A stretch of DNA of 64,000 nt from Pedobacter heparinus DSM 2366 (GTDB lineage Bacteria > Bacteroidota > Bacteroidia > Sphingobacteriales > Sphingobacteriaceae), in NCBI RefSeq assembly GCF_000023825.1, contig NC_013061.1, forward strand, positions 3,472,001 to 3,536,000, read 5' to 3'. Under the pieces are notes generated by a model that worked only from the letters and a program-made list of their open reading frames with translations, was not told the DNA's origin and ran no database searches. Each line of letters begins with the position of its first letter. The first letter of the stretch is position 1. The translations under genes and the position numbers were made by a program. Of this stretch, positions 50,551 to 59,672 are shown in pieces.

Positions 50551-52980
50551 TTAATCGTCATCATCTTTCTTTTTCTTTTCTGCAATCACAAATGCACTTC
50601 TTCTGGGGGCAGGCATTACAGCATCCTCCCCTTTTACAGATTTCCATACCACCTGGTTCAGTTGCAGGTCGGGCGCCTCATCCTCTTTCGCAAAACTAAA
50701 AGTTTCCGAAAGTTCAGCACTTTTATTCAATGCTACATTCCTGGTATCGAGGTTTACCCCTGCCTTCCGGTGATTATAGGGGGTATAATCCGGTGTTGCT
50801 GTAAAACAATCGTATAAGGGTATTGCTGCTGCATCATACTGGCTCATTGGTGGCAGTCCAAGTATCAGTTCCATAGTCCGCAAAAACCCACTGGTAGAAT
50901 ACATCGTGCTCACTACCTGGTTCCTTTTGGTATAGGGACTGATGACCAGTGCGGGCGAACGATGTGCATCCACATGGTCGGGTCCGTTCTGGGCATCATC
51001 TTCCAGTATAAAAACAGCTGATTCTTTCCAGATCCTGCTGTGCGAGAGGTGTTCAATGAACAATCCCACAGCAAGGTCATTGTCGGCAACAGCAGCCAGG
51101 GGCGAAATCTGCCCCCTCTTTTGTCCGCTGGTATGGTCATTAGGGAATTTAATGGTATTAAATTGCGGAACTTCATCTTTTGCAAGCAGCCGGTCAAAAT
51201 CTTTTATCCAGATGGCACAACGGGTGGTATCTTTTATTTCAAAGTCAAAAGAAGGAAAACCGACACAAAAATGGTCTTTCAAAGCTGCAATAACCGCGGT
51301 CTTGCCATTTGCAAATTCGCCGTAGCTCCGGTAACTGACCCCCGCCCTTTTACAGTAATCCCAGATAAAACCATCCCTGGGATAAGTAATTTTCCGGTTT
51401 CCGCCGTAATCTCCGGCCCCGCCACGTTTACCATATTGTGTGGGCCAGGTTTTTTCGACATAATCATTCGCATAGGCGCCCATACTCCAGTTATGGCCAT
51501 CGGCACTCACCTCGGCATCCACATAAAAATTATCCAGCAGTACGTATTCTTCAGCTAAAGCATGGATGTTTGGCGTTACTTTTTCCGGAAAAAGACAAAG
51601 CTTAGGATCTCCGTTTCCTTTTTTAACATCTCCCAATACCTGATCATAAGTCCGGTTTTCCTTAATAATATAAAAAACATACTTTATAGGGCTTACATCA
51701 CCTTTTTTAAAGGGTATAGGATTGGATGCTGATGGTGCCTGCTGCTGCTTATTGAAAGGTGTGTTACTATACACCATTTGTGTATATTCTTTCAGCACCG
51801 TTTCTTTCGGATCATCAACAATAGACAAAGTTCCTTTAAACAAGCCACCAATATACTGCAACCTTTTATCCGGAGTGGAGCCTTCATGCAGCTCGCTGTT
51901 GTCTACTTTGCTGATGGGTTGCGGGCCTTTAGGATTTGCCATGCTGGTAAAGCCTTTTCCATTTGCTACCCAGATCCTGTTTTTGCAATACTTAACACTC
52001 GTTGGGTACCAGCCTGTCGGGATAAAACCCAGGCTTACACTTTCGCCTATTTTAGCAACATTAAATACCGCAAGGCAATTGTTATCGGCATTTGCAATGT
52101 AAAGTGTCTGTTCATTGTCTGACAAGGCCAGGGCATTAGTTGTTGAGCCGGTCAGTTGTGTTGGATGTACTGCTGATGAGATCACCTCAACTACTTTTTT
52201 TGTCTGCGTATTGATGATGGAAACCGAGTTATCGCCACCATTGGCTACAAACAGATAATCGCCTTTTTTATTCAGCAACAGCTCATTAGGCGCATATTGC
52301 GTAGCAATGCTATCCGTAATCTGCCCCAGCTTTGTATCCAGCAGGACTACCTTATTGGCTCCCCAAAGTGAAATGTATAAAATCTTCCGGTCGGGCGAAA
52401 GGATACAGGAATAAGCTTCTGAGCCTAAAGCAACTTTTTTAAGTGTTTTTCTGGTAGTCAGGTCAACGATATAAAGACTATTGTCTTCCTTGGTAACTAC
52501 ATACAAAACCTGGTTCAGGTCATCAAGGGCAAGTCCGGCCGGACTGATCTTTACCGGCCAGGCTTTTCCCAGCCTGATGGTATCAGGTTCAAGCAGTTTA
52601 CCCTTTTCAACCGGATAAACCAGGATGATATTGTCATTGCCCCCCGAAACATAGAGCTTATTATCCTTTTCATTAAACTGCAGGCCATACCAGGATTTCC
52701 CAATCTCTTTTTCGTCGGTAATACGTTCCGTTTTAACATCTATCAGCTGGATAGTTTGCTTACTTTGGCCATTATTGGTCACCGCAATCTTCTTTTTATC
52801 GTGGGAAAGCTGGATGTTCAGGGGCAGGTCTCCTAAAGGTAGCGACCTGCCAACCGGACTTAAGGACCAGCCATTGGGCAAAAGTACCCGACTGCTGCCA
52901 TGAACTTTTCCGGGTAACTGTGCGAAAATTAAATTACTGGATGCGCTGATCAGCAGCAACAGGATACATAATTTCTTCAT
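50551..52980 (-). CDS. Bifunctional YncE-like propeller / phosphoesterase (PLC-type) protein
   Basis: Secreted two-domain protein of 809 residues (signal peptide from the ATG at 52980; an upstream in-frame Met 17 codons earlier is rejected). Residues about 40-370 are a YncE-like seven-bladed propeller with repeating units such as NALALSDNEQTLYIANADNNCLAVFN, seen in short pieces. Residues about 420-760 are a phosphoesterase of the phospholipase C/acid phosphatase superfamily: YVFYIIKENRTYDQVLGD (metal-binding start), LLDNFYVDAEVSADGHNW and FILEDDAQNGPDHVDAHRSP. Acidic tail. In an operon with the metallophosphoesterase upstream (10-base gap). Substrate unknown. Confidence 0.87.
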   Translation of the reverse strand: MKKLCILLLLISASSNLIFAQLPGKVHGSSRVLLPNGWSLSPVGRSLPLGDLPLNIQLSHDKKKIAVTNNGQSKQTIQLIDVKTERITDEKEIGKSWYGLQFNEKDNKLYVSGGNDNIILVYPVEKGKLLEPDTIRLGKAWPVKISPAGLALDDLNQVLYVVTKEDNSLYIVDLTTRKTLKKVALGSEAYSCILSPDRKILYISLWGANKVVLLDTKLGQITDSIATQYAPNELLLNKKGDYLFVANGGDNSVSIINTQTKKVVEVISSAVHPTQLTGSTTNALALSDNEQTLYIANADNNCLAVFNVAKIGESVSLGFIPTGWYPTSVKYCKNRIWVANGKGFTSMANPKGPQPISKVDNSELHEGSTPDKRLQYIGGLFKGTLSIVDDPKETVLKEYTQMVYSNTPFNKQQQAPSASNPIPFKKGDVSPIKYVFYIIKENRTYDQVLGDVKKGNGDPKLCLFPEKVTPNIHALAEEYVLLDNFYVDAEVSADGHNWSMGAYANDYVEKTWPTQYGKRGGAGDYGGNRKITYPRDGFIWDYCKRAGVSYRSYGEFANGKTAVIAALKDHFCVGFPSFDFEIKDTTRCAIWIKDFDRLLAKDEVPQFNTIKFPNDHTSGQKRGQISPLAAVADNDLAVGLFIEHLSHSRIWKESAVFILEDDAQNGPDHVDAHRSPALVISPYTKRNQVVSTMYSTSGFLRTMELILGLPPMSQYDAAAIPLYDCFTATPDYTPYNHRKAGVNLDTRNVALNKSAELSETFSFAKEDEAPDLQLNQVVWKSVKGEDAVMPAPRRSAFVIAEKKKKDDDD

Positions 52981-52990
52981 GATGATTACA

Positions 52991-53836
52991 CTAAAATTTA
53001 GTTTCATTGAGTAAGGGAGTTCCGCTTGCATTTACCTGATAAGTGGTTACCTTATCATCCTCGTCAACTTCTACTATCCGATAACCACGATAAGCCGTTC
53101 CCCAGTTACCACCTATGTGGGCATCAAAAAAATGCGGTAATTTATTGGTATAAAAAACTGCATCCAGGCTATGGTCATGACCATGAAAAACAGCTTTAAC
53201 GTTGGGATAGCTATGTAACAGTTTAATGGTGTCCGGACAATCTACAAAAGGACTTTCCGGCACCCAGAAATGGGGAGGAATATGTAACACCACAAACACA
53301 GTTTTAAGTCCTTTAAACTTCTCCAGTTCCTGCTTTAAAAAAGAATTGTCGGGACAAAGATATTTACCTTTAGTGTCTGAGGTATTCGCAAACACCAGCC
53401 CTACCTCATTTTTTTGAATTGAAAAATTATCTGCATAGCCGAATACAGACTTCCAGATCGCAGCATCGGCGTGATCGTGGTTGCCCGGAACTGCGTAAAA
53501 GGGAACATGAAGCTGATCGTAATGTTCTTTTTTAACCACTGCCAACAATTCAGGCCTGTCGTGCACCAGGTCACCGTTAATGACCACAAAATTAAGCGGC
53601 ATCTTTGCATGGGCTTCATTCAGCCAGCCTACCATATTTTCGTGGTCTTTTTTATAGGCTGTGCCCGGCTGCCCATAATGCCCGTCTGAAGCAATGGCAA
53701 AACGCAACTTCAATTTCCTGTCTGCTTTGTCCATATGCTGCTGATGAACAGCAGCAAGTGCAGAAACCGATGGGGAAAGCCCCGCCAGCAGCATTCCTGC
53801 CATACTGCCTTTAATAAAACCTCTCCTGTCTGACAT
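52991..53836 (-). CDS. Tat-exported metallophosphoesterase
   Basis: Calcineurin-like phosphoesterase of 281 residues. The Tat motif DRRGFIKGS is at residues 3-11, so it is probably folded with its metals in the cytoplasm and then exported. Metal motifs in order: ASDGHYG, VINGDLVHDR, PGNHDHAD, VLHIPPH and GHDHS. The start at 53836 is chosen because it places the twin arginines correctly; the frame is open 23 codons further upstream. First gene of a two-phosphoesterase operon, suggesting joint breakdown of an extracellular phosphate ester. Confidence 0.9.
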   Translation of the reverse strand: MSDRRGFIKGSMAGMLLAGLSPSVSALAAVHQQHMDKADRKLKLRFAIASDGHYGQPGTAYKKDHENMVGWLNEAHAKMPLNFVVINGDLVHDRPELLAVVKKEHYDQLHVPFYAVPGNHDHADAAIWKSVFGYADNFSIQKNEVGLVFANTSDTKGKYLCPDNSFLKQELEKFKGLKTVFVVLHIPPHFWVPESPFVDCPDTIKLLHSYPNVKAVFHGHDHSLDAVFYTNKLPHFFDAHIGGNWGTAYRGYRIVEVDEDDKVTTYQVNASGTPLLNETKF

Positions 53837-54082
53837 GGTATATTTTGTAATTAATGTTTTAATAGCAGCCCCAATATTAAGGTTACAAGATAAGAACAAA
53901 ATCACTTGTACATTATCATTAAGTTAATATACGGCAATTCTTTTCGTCTTTGTTCTTTCCCGAAAAAAACCATTGAATTTCCTTCAATTTTATTTAACAT
54001 CATTGTCATGAATTAATATTTAATATATTTAAAAAACCAAGCACAAGCCTCCCTGAAAGGGCAAAAGTTTAGAACTCAAATA

Positions 54083-55303
54083 ATGAAAGGATTTGTAAAA
54101 AATTATAGCGGCATTATATGGTTGCTCACAGGAATTGCTTTAGGCAGTATTGCCGGATTAATATTCGGTAAAAAAGTAGAGGTATTAAAGCCAATAGGCG
54201 ATATATTTCTAAACCTCTTATTTACCGCTGTCATCCCCCTGGTCTTCTTCGCCATTTCTTCTGCTATAGCCAATATCAAACCTTCAGATAAACTGAGCAG
54301 AATGATGGGGTTTACCGCAATCGTATTTCTTGCCACGGTACTCATATCTGCCATACTGACCATTGTTGCCGTTAAAATATTCCCTATCCATGAAGCATTG
54401 GGCAATGCTCAGCTCAGCGAAAAAATAGAAGACAGCCCCTTTGCCGAGCAACTTACAAAATTATTTACCACAACAGAGTTTTACGAACTGCTGTCACGCA
54501 AAAGCATGCTGGCGATGATCATCTTTTCCATCATGATAGGCTTTGCCGCATTAAAAGCCGGAAAGGCCGCAGATCAGTTTGTTGGTTTCCTGCATTCCGG
54601 CAACGAAGTGTTTAAAGGGGTATTTATCCTGATCATGAAAGCAGGCCCTATAGGTCTGGGTGCTTATTTTGCCTACCAGGTTGGTGTCTTCGGTCCACAA
54701 TTGTTTGGCACCTATGCCAAGTCTTTGGGCCTGTACTATGGCTTTGGGGCTTTTTATTTCGTGGTCATGTTCAGTGTATACGCCTTTGTAGCGGGCGGCA
54801 TCAAAGGCATCAGAAGGTACTGGAAAAATAACCTTATTCCTTCTGCAACGGCAGTAGGCACCTGCAGCAGTATTGCTGTTATACCTTCCAACCTGGATGC
54901 CGCAAAAAAAATGGGCATCCCTGAATACATCGCCAATGTAACCATTCCCCTTGGCGCAACCCTGCATAAAGATGGCTCCAGCATCTCCTCTATTGTTAAA
55001 ATGGCGGTTGTTTTTGCCTTATTTGGTAAAGGCTTTGATACGGCCGATGCCATTGTGCTTGCACTGGGTATGACAGTGCTGGTAAGTGTGGTAGAAGGCG
55101 GTATCCCAAATGGTGGTTATGTAGGCGAACTGCTGTTCATCTCGGCCTACGGACTACCGATTGAGGCCCTCCCTCCTGCAATGATCATTGGCACATTGGT
55201 TGATCCCATGGCTACCCTGCTCAATGCTACCGGCGATACGGTTGCTTCTATGGTGGTAACCAGGTTTACCGAAGGCCGGCAATGGATAGACAAGGCAATA
55301 TAA
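54083..55303 (+). CDS. Dicarboxylate/amino acid:cation symporter (DAACS family)
   Basis: Inner-membrane sodium- or proton-coupled transporter for glutamate, aspartate or C4-dicarboxylates. Family motifs: LGSIAGLIFGKKVEVLKPIGD (start), TCSSIAVIPSNLDAAKKMGIP (serine-rich re-entrant loop), GATLHKDGSSISSIVK and VEGGIPNGGYVGE. The substrate-contacting C-terminal region includes DPMATLLNATGD. About eight helices and two hairpins; 406 residues. Divergent from the phosphoesterase operon across 246 bases of A/T-rich sequence, in which I found no convincing promoter. Confidence 0.92.
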   Translation: MKGFVKNYSGIIWLLTGIALGSIAGLIFGKKVEVLKPIGDIFLNLLFTAVIPLVFFAISSAIANIKPSDKLSRMMGFTAIVFLATVLISAILTIVAVKIFPIHEALGNAQLSEKIEDSPFAEQLTKLFTTTEFYELLSRKSMLAMIIFSIMIGFAALKAGKAADQFVGFLHSGNEVFKGVFILIMKAGPIGLGAYFAYQVGVFGPQLFGTYAKSLGLYYGFGAFYFVVMFSVYAFVAGGIKGIRRYWKNNLIPSATAVGTCSSIAVIPSNLDAAKKMGIPEYIANVTIPLGATLHKDGSSISSIVKMAVVFALFGKGFDTADAIVLALGMTVLVSVVEGGIPNGGYVGELLFISAYGLPIEALPPAMIIGTLVDPMATLLNATGDTVASMVVTRFTEGRQWIDKAI

Positions 55304-55458
55304 TTGCCCGCAACACCAACAAACTTAACCATTAGTCGACGAAATTAATGTTTCCGTCTACACTATTGCATGATTGTGAATAATCCTTGCCACTTTTGAA
55401 CTTTAAACTTAAATTTAAATTTAAAAGCAATAAGAAACTACCAAATTAAACACATTTA

Positions 55459-56442
55459 ATGAAAATTTTAAAAATATTAGGGCTAATTGTCCTTTTTGTG
55501 ATTGTTATTGCCACTGCTGCAGGCTTCTATGTAAATGTTGCCCTACCCGATACCGGAAAGGCACCAGCAGTAAAAATTGAAGTGACCCCTGAGCGGTTGG
55601 AAAGGGGCCGTTACCTGGCCAATCATGTTACAGCCTGTATGGACTGTCACAGCAGCCGCAACTGGAGTTTATTTTCGGGTCCTCCGGTTGCCGGTACTAT
55701 AGGTCAGGGTGGCGAAGTTTTCGATGAAAACATGGGTTTCCCCGGCAAAATTTACGCGGCCAACATTACCCCGCATGCCCTGGGTAGCTGGACTGACGGG
55801 GAAATATTAAAAGCAGTAACCACCGGTGTAAATAAAGACGGAAAAGCTTTGTTCCCATTAATGGGTTACAGCCGCTTCGGAAAAATGGACAGAGAAGATA
55901 TTTATAGCATTATTGCTTACATCCGCAGTCTGCAACCTATAAAAAGCCAGGTACCAAATACAGAACTAAATTTTCCGGTAAGCCTGATCAATAAAACATT
56001 ACCAAAAGCGGCCGACTTTCAAAAAAAGCCTGATGCAAGCGATAGCCTGAAATATGGCGCTTACCTGGTAAATGCCGCTGGTTGTGTAGATTGCCATAGT
56101 AAAATGGATAAAGGCAATATTGTACCTGGTTCTGAATTTGGGGGTGGTATGGAATTTATACAGCCTGCAGGAATTATGCGCTCGCCAAACATTACCATGC
56201 ATAAGGTAAATGGTTTGGGCAACTGGAGCAAAACCATGTTTGTACAAAGATTTAAAATGTATGCAGACAGTACCGTTAAACTGCCAGGCATGGGCAGGAA
56301 CGAACTCAATACCCCAATGCCATGGACCATGTATGCCGGAATGACACAGCAGGACCTGGCTGCCATTTATACTTATCTGAATAGCTTAAAACCACTTGAC
56401 AATAAGGTTGAAGTAAGGGAAATTAAAGGACAACCGCTTTAA
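55459..56442 (+). CDS. Dihaem c-type cytochrome
   Basis: Membrane-anchored periplasmic electron carrier of 327 residues. An uncleaved or signal-type helix is at residues 5-27. There are two cytochrome c domains: CMDCH (Cys60-His64) and CVDCH (Cys209-His213). Likely axial Met residues lie in FPLMGYSRF and PMPWTMYAG. The pair resembles the cytochrome subunits of membrane alcohol/aldehyde dehydrogenases, but no dehydrogenase is adjacent. Maturation and partner genes are not in the window. The methionine aminopeptidase gene follows by 29 bases. Confidence 0.88.
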   Translation: MKILKILGLIVLFVIVIATAAGFYVNVALPDTGKAPAVKIEVTPERLERGRYLANHVTACMDCHSSRNWSLFSGPPVAGTIGQGGEVFDENMGFPGKIYAANITPHALGSWTDGEILKAVTTGVNKDGKALFPLMGYSRFGKMDREDIYSIIAYIRSLQPIKSQVPNTELNFPVSLINKTLPKAADFQKKPDASDSLKYGAYLVNAAGCVDCHSKMDKGNIVPGSEFGGGMEFIQPAGIMRSPNITMHKVNGLGNWSKTMFVQRFKMYADSTVKLPGMGRNELNTPMPWTMYAGMTQQDLAAIYTYLNSLKPLDNKVEVREIKGQPL

Positions 56443-56448
56443 AATACT

Positions 56449-56456
56449 TATATTTG
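56449..56456 (+). promoter_or_regulatory. Promoter -7 box of map
   Basis: TATATTTG, exact TAnnTTTG, 15 bases before the ATG at 56472. It falls inside the frame extension upstream of the gene and so supports the later start. Confidence 0.55.
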
Positions 56457-56471
56457 TGCAAAAAGAATACC

Positions 56472-57236
56472 ATGTCAATCACATCGCAGGAAGAATTATT
56501 TGGAATGAAACAGGTAAGCAATGCTGTTGCAGAAACATTAAAGCAAATGCGGGAGTACGCCGCACCAGGCATGTCGGCCCAGGAGCTGGACGACTTTGGC
56601 GGTAATATCCTGAATCAGCTGGGTGCCAAATCTGCCCCCAGGCTAACCTATGGTTTTCCGGGCTGGACCTGCATCAGTGTAAACAATGAGGTGGCGCATG
56701 GTATTCCAACCAAGGCTAAGATTTTGAATGAAGGGGACCTGATCAATATTGATGTCTCGGCAGAACTAAACGGTTTTTGGGCAGATAATGGCGGCTCATT
56801 TATACTTGGTCGTGATTTAAATAAGCTACAACCCCTGGTTGATGTGTCCAAACAAATTTTGAAAAAAGCAATTGCTCAGATTAAGGGCGGTGTAAGAATT
56901 GCAGATATTGGTAAATTGATAGAAATGCAGGCCAAACAAGCAGGTTACAAAGTGATCAAGAACCTTGCAGGGCATGGTGTAGGAAGAAGCCTGCATGAAG
57001 AACCTCATGATATATTGAACTGTTATGACAGGTACAATACCGATCGTTTCAAAAAGAATTCTATAGTAGCGATTGAGACTTTTATTGCTACAGACTCCAG
57101 CTATGCAGAACAGCAGGAAGATGGCTGGACCTTGATAGGAAACCGTGGTGGGTATGTAGCCCAGCATGAGCATACCATTATGATCACTAATGGTATGCCC
57201 ATAATTCTTACTGCTGCAAACGAGATCTGGGGATAA
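56472..57236 (+). CDS. map: Type I methionine aminopeptidase
   Basis: Removes the initiator methionine from nascent proteins. The pita-bread metal ligands are complete: NIDVSAELNGFWADNGGSF (two Asp), AGHGVGRSLHEEPH (His), VAIETFI (Glu) and QHEHTIMI (final acidic ligand). The His in PGWTCISVNNEVAHGIP contacts substrate. The N-terminus lacks an SH3-binding or zinc extension. Length 254 from the ATG at 56472. This start is preferred to a TTG at 56454, because that codon lies within the -7 box. Confidence 0.93.
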   Translation: MSITSQEELFGMKQVSNAVAETLKQMREYAAPGMSAQELDDFGGNILNQLGAKSAPRLTYGFPGWTCISVNNEVAHGIPTKAKILNEGDLINIDVSAELNGFWADNGGSFILGRDLNKLQPLVDVSKQILKKAIAQIKGGVRIADIGKLIEMQAKQAGYKVIKNLAGHGVGRSLHEEPHDILNCYDRYNTDRFKKNSIVAIETFIATDSSYAEQQEDGWTLIGNRGGYVAQHEHTIMITNGMPIILTAANEIWG

Positions 57237-57266
57237 TCAGGCATATTGAGCAAGCTTATCAGTTTT

Positions 57267-57572
57267 TCATGGTTTCCCGGGTTCGACTGGATTTCTGTTT
57301 GAATCGGGAACTATAGATGGTAGGGTGTCGGTGTGTTTCTTATTTTTCTTTCTAAATAGATTGGTCAATTTTTCCCCTGCTTTGTTTAATGCTTTATCTG
57401 TAACATTGTCTGCGGTTTTATTTACAGCCTTATCTACAACTTTGTCGGTTGAGCGGTCAACTGAATTTTCTGTAGCGGCTTTTGCTTTTGCTTTAAGTTT
57501 ACTCAAAACCTGTGCTTGTGCTATCCCTCCTGCACCAAGGGTAAGGAAAAGGATAAAAATTACTTTTTTCAT
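57267..57572 (-). CDS. Small exported Lys/Asp-rich repeat protein
   Basis: 101 residues, function unknown. A signal peptide covers 1-20 (GIAQA-QVL). The mature chain is a run of roughly 8-residue helical units of the form DKVVDKAV, NKTADNVT, DKALNKAG. These give a charged amphipathic helix, followed by LFRKKNKKH and a Pro-rich tail. The pattern resembles late-embryogenesis or apolipoprotein-like helical repeats, but that is only visual similarity. It converges on map with a 30-base gap and no clear terminator. Confidence 0.65.
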   Translation of the reverse strand: MKKVIFILFLTLGAGGIAQAQVLSKLKAKAKAATENSVDRSTDKVVDKAVNKTADNVTDKALNKAGEKLTNLFRKKNKKHTDTLPSIVPDSNRNPVEPGKP

Positions 57573-57731
57573 AGTTTTATTTTTTTCTAAAAGTAGCCTG
57601 GAAATACTTGCAGGTCAATCGTTAAAAAAGATGATTTTTATAGGTATGCATCTAAAAAATCATTAAAAAAGAGGATATAAAACAGGCCAGGTCTGTATTT
57701 AATTTGCAGTTAGAAAAATGTAAATTAGGGT

Positions 57732-59669
57732 ATGAGAAAATTAACGTTGCTATTTTTTTCAGTTATAACCTGTTTTGTATGTAATGCTCAGGTTGACAAA
57801 GTAGACAGCCTTTTAAAGAAAATTAAAGTGATACAGAATGACACCAATAAGGTAAAACTGTATTATGCACTGGCCGACCAATATCTAAATAGCAATTTAA
57901 AAGAGGCAGAAAAATTTTGCCGTAAAGCTGAAGTTTTAAGTAGAAGACTAAATTATAAGCAAGGGATACTGGACTATTATAGCAATTATGCTAATGTACT
58001 CTATTTAAATGGGAAATTTGATGATCGACTAGAGTTAGCTTTGGAAGCTGTGGAGTATGCTAAAAAAAATGCCGACTCTACCGAATTTGCCCGTAGCATG
58101 CTAAATGCCGGTATTGCATATTCGTTAATCGAAGATTACCAAAGTGCCGTAAATCAAATTGAAAAGGCAAGAGATATATTGATCAGAAACAATCAGCATA
58201 AATACAATGGTAATATTTATAATTTACTCCAACTGCTGTATAATTCCATGCATCAGTACAGAAAAGGAGCAAATAATGGCTTGTTAGCTATTGATATTCT
58301 TGCAAAATCAAAAGATAAAACATCGCTACAAGAAGCATTAAGCAATCTGGGATTAAATTATATTGAGTTAAAACTGTACGACTCCGCCAAATATTACTTA
58401 AACAAGGCTGTGGTTTTGTCAAATGCAAGCGGAAACAAACAAATACAGACAGCAGCAGCACTAAACTTTGCCTTAATTGCACTTCGGTCGCAACAAACAG
58501 ACAGCATAAAACCCTATGTAACCAAAGCACTTAAACTTTCCAAAGCGAATGATTGGCATGAACAAGAAGGATTAGCACAATACGGACTGGCCTATTATTA
58601 CCTGCTGAAAAAGAACAATGCGATTGCGCAGTTATACGCCGACTCTGCACTTCGCTTAACTCAACAATACAATATACCAAACTTAAAACAAAAGCTATAC
58701 CCCTTGCTTTCAAGCTTATACTACGCCCGACAGGAACCGCAGCAGGGTTACTTTTATTATAACAAATCAGAAATGTTTAATGATAGCTTGTTAAATACGG
58801 CCATAACAAAACATACCATTTTCACCGAAAAAAAATTTGAAACCTCAAGAAAAGAAGCACAAATAAAATTGCAGCAATCGCAACTACGACAAAAAAACAA
58901 CCTGATTTATTTCTTATTTGCAGGTGCCCTAGCCTTGCTTTCTATTTCTTTACTTAGCTACCGGAATTACAGGAACAGGCGAAAATTACAACAAGCCAAA
59001 ATAGATGAATTAGAAACTGAAAAACAACTTATGGCCACTGAAGCGGTGCTAAAAGGCGAAGAGCAGGAACGCACCCGACTAGCCAAAGACCTGCATGATG
59101 GGCTTGGCGGGATGTTGAGCGGAATAAAATTTTCATTAAGTAATATGAAGGAGAATATGGTAATGACGCCCGATAATGTTAACGCTTTTGAAAGAAGTAT
59201 GGATATGCTGGATAGTTCCATTAAGGAAATGCGGCGTGTAGCGCATAATATGATGCCCGAAATTTTATTAAAATACGGCCTTGATACGGCATTAATGGAG
59301 TTTTGTACTGAAATTGATCGCAATGGTGTATTACGTGTAAACTATCAATCGGTGGGGGTACATGAGGCAGATATACCGCAAACAATCTCTGTTACCATTT
59401 ACCGTATTGTACAAGAATTATTAAACAATGCAATTAAACATGCTCATGCAAAAAATATACTGGTTCAACTTCATCAATCCAATCAAGGGAAATTATTAGC
59501 TATTACCGTAGAGGATGATGGAAATGGCTTTGATACCGATCTATTAAAAAAATCTGACGGGATGGGCTGGCTGAATATAAAAAACCGTGTGGAGTTTTTA
59601 AAAGGCAGAATAGATTTGCAATCTGCCCCTGGCAAGGGCACTTCAGTAATGATAGAAATTAATAGTTAA
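57732..59669 (+). CDS. TPR-containing sensor histidine kinase (NarL-partner type)
   Basis: Membrane sensor kinase of 645 residues. A signal peptide (1-19) is followed by a periplasmic array of tetratricopeptide repeats (about 40-345). A coiled coil and one membrane helix (391-410) come next. The HisKA_3 dimerisation domain has the phospho-accepting His455 in AKDLHDGLGG. The ATPase domain has an N box (ELLNNAIKHAHA) and G box (VEDDGNGF). Typical Bacteroidota TPR kinase, which may sense a protein or peptide partner through the TPRs. Coupled by a 3-base gap to the response regulator. Confidence 0.92.
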   Translation: MRKLTLLFFSVITCFVCNAQVDKVDSLLKKIKVIQNDTNKVKLYYALADQYLNSNLKEAEKFCRKAEVLSRRLNYKQGILDYYSNYANVLYLNGKFDDRLELALEAVEYAKKNADSTEFARSMLNAGIAYSLIEDYQSAVNQIEKARDILIRNNQHKYNGNIYNLLQLLYNSMHQYRKGANNGLLAIDILAKSKDKTSLQEALSNLGLNYIELKLYDSAKYYLNKAVVLSNASGNKQIQTAAALNFALIALRSQQTDSIKPYVTKALKLSKANDWHEQEGLAQYGLAYYYLLKKNNAIAQLYADSALRLTQQYNIPNLKQKLYPLLSSLYYARQEPQQGYFYYNKSEMFNDSLLNTAITKHTIFTEKKFETSRKEAQIKLQQSQLRQKNNLIYFLFAGALALLSISLLSYRNYRNRRKLQQAKIDELETEKQLMATEAVLKGEEQERTRLAKDLHDGLGGMLSGIKFSLSNMKENMVMTPDNVNAFERSMDMLDSSIKEMRRVAHNMMPEILLKYGLDTALMEFCTEIDRNGVLRVNYQSVGVHEADIPQTISVTIYRIVQELLNNAIKHAHAKNILVQLHQSNQGKLLAITVEDDGNGFDTDLLKKSDGMGWLNIKNRVEFLKGRIDLQSAPGKGTSVMIEINS

Positions 59670-59672
59670 CTG

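Noticed and set aside
52991..53905. 304-residue version of the metallophosphoesterase
   Set aside because: A start at 53905 would put 23 residues before the twin-arginine motif; the ATG at 53836 gives a normal Tat signal.
57275..57330. tRNA-like GGGTTCGACTGG string
   Set aside because: It resembles a T-arm, but no acceptor, D-arm or anticodon stem can be built around it and it lies in the 3' part of a coding gene.
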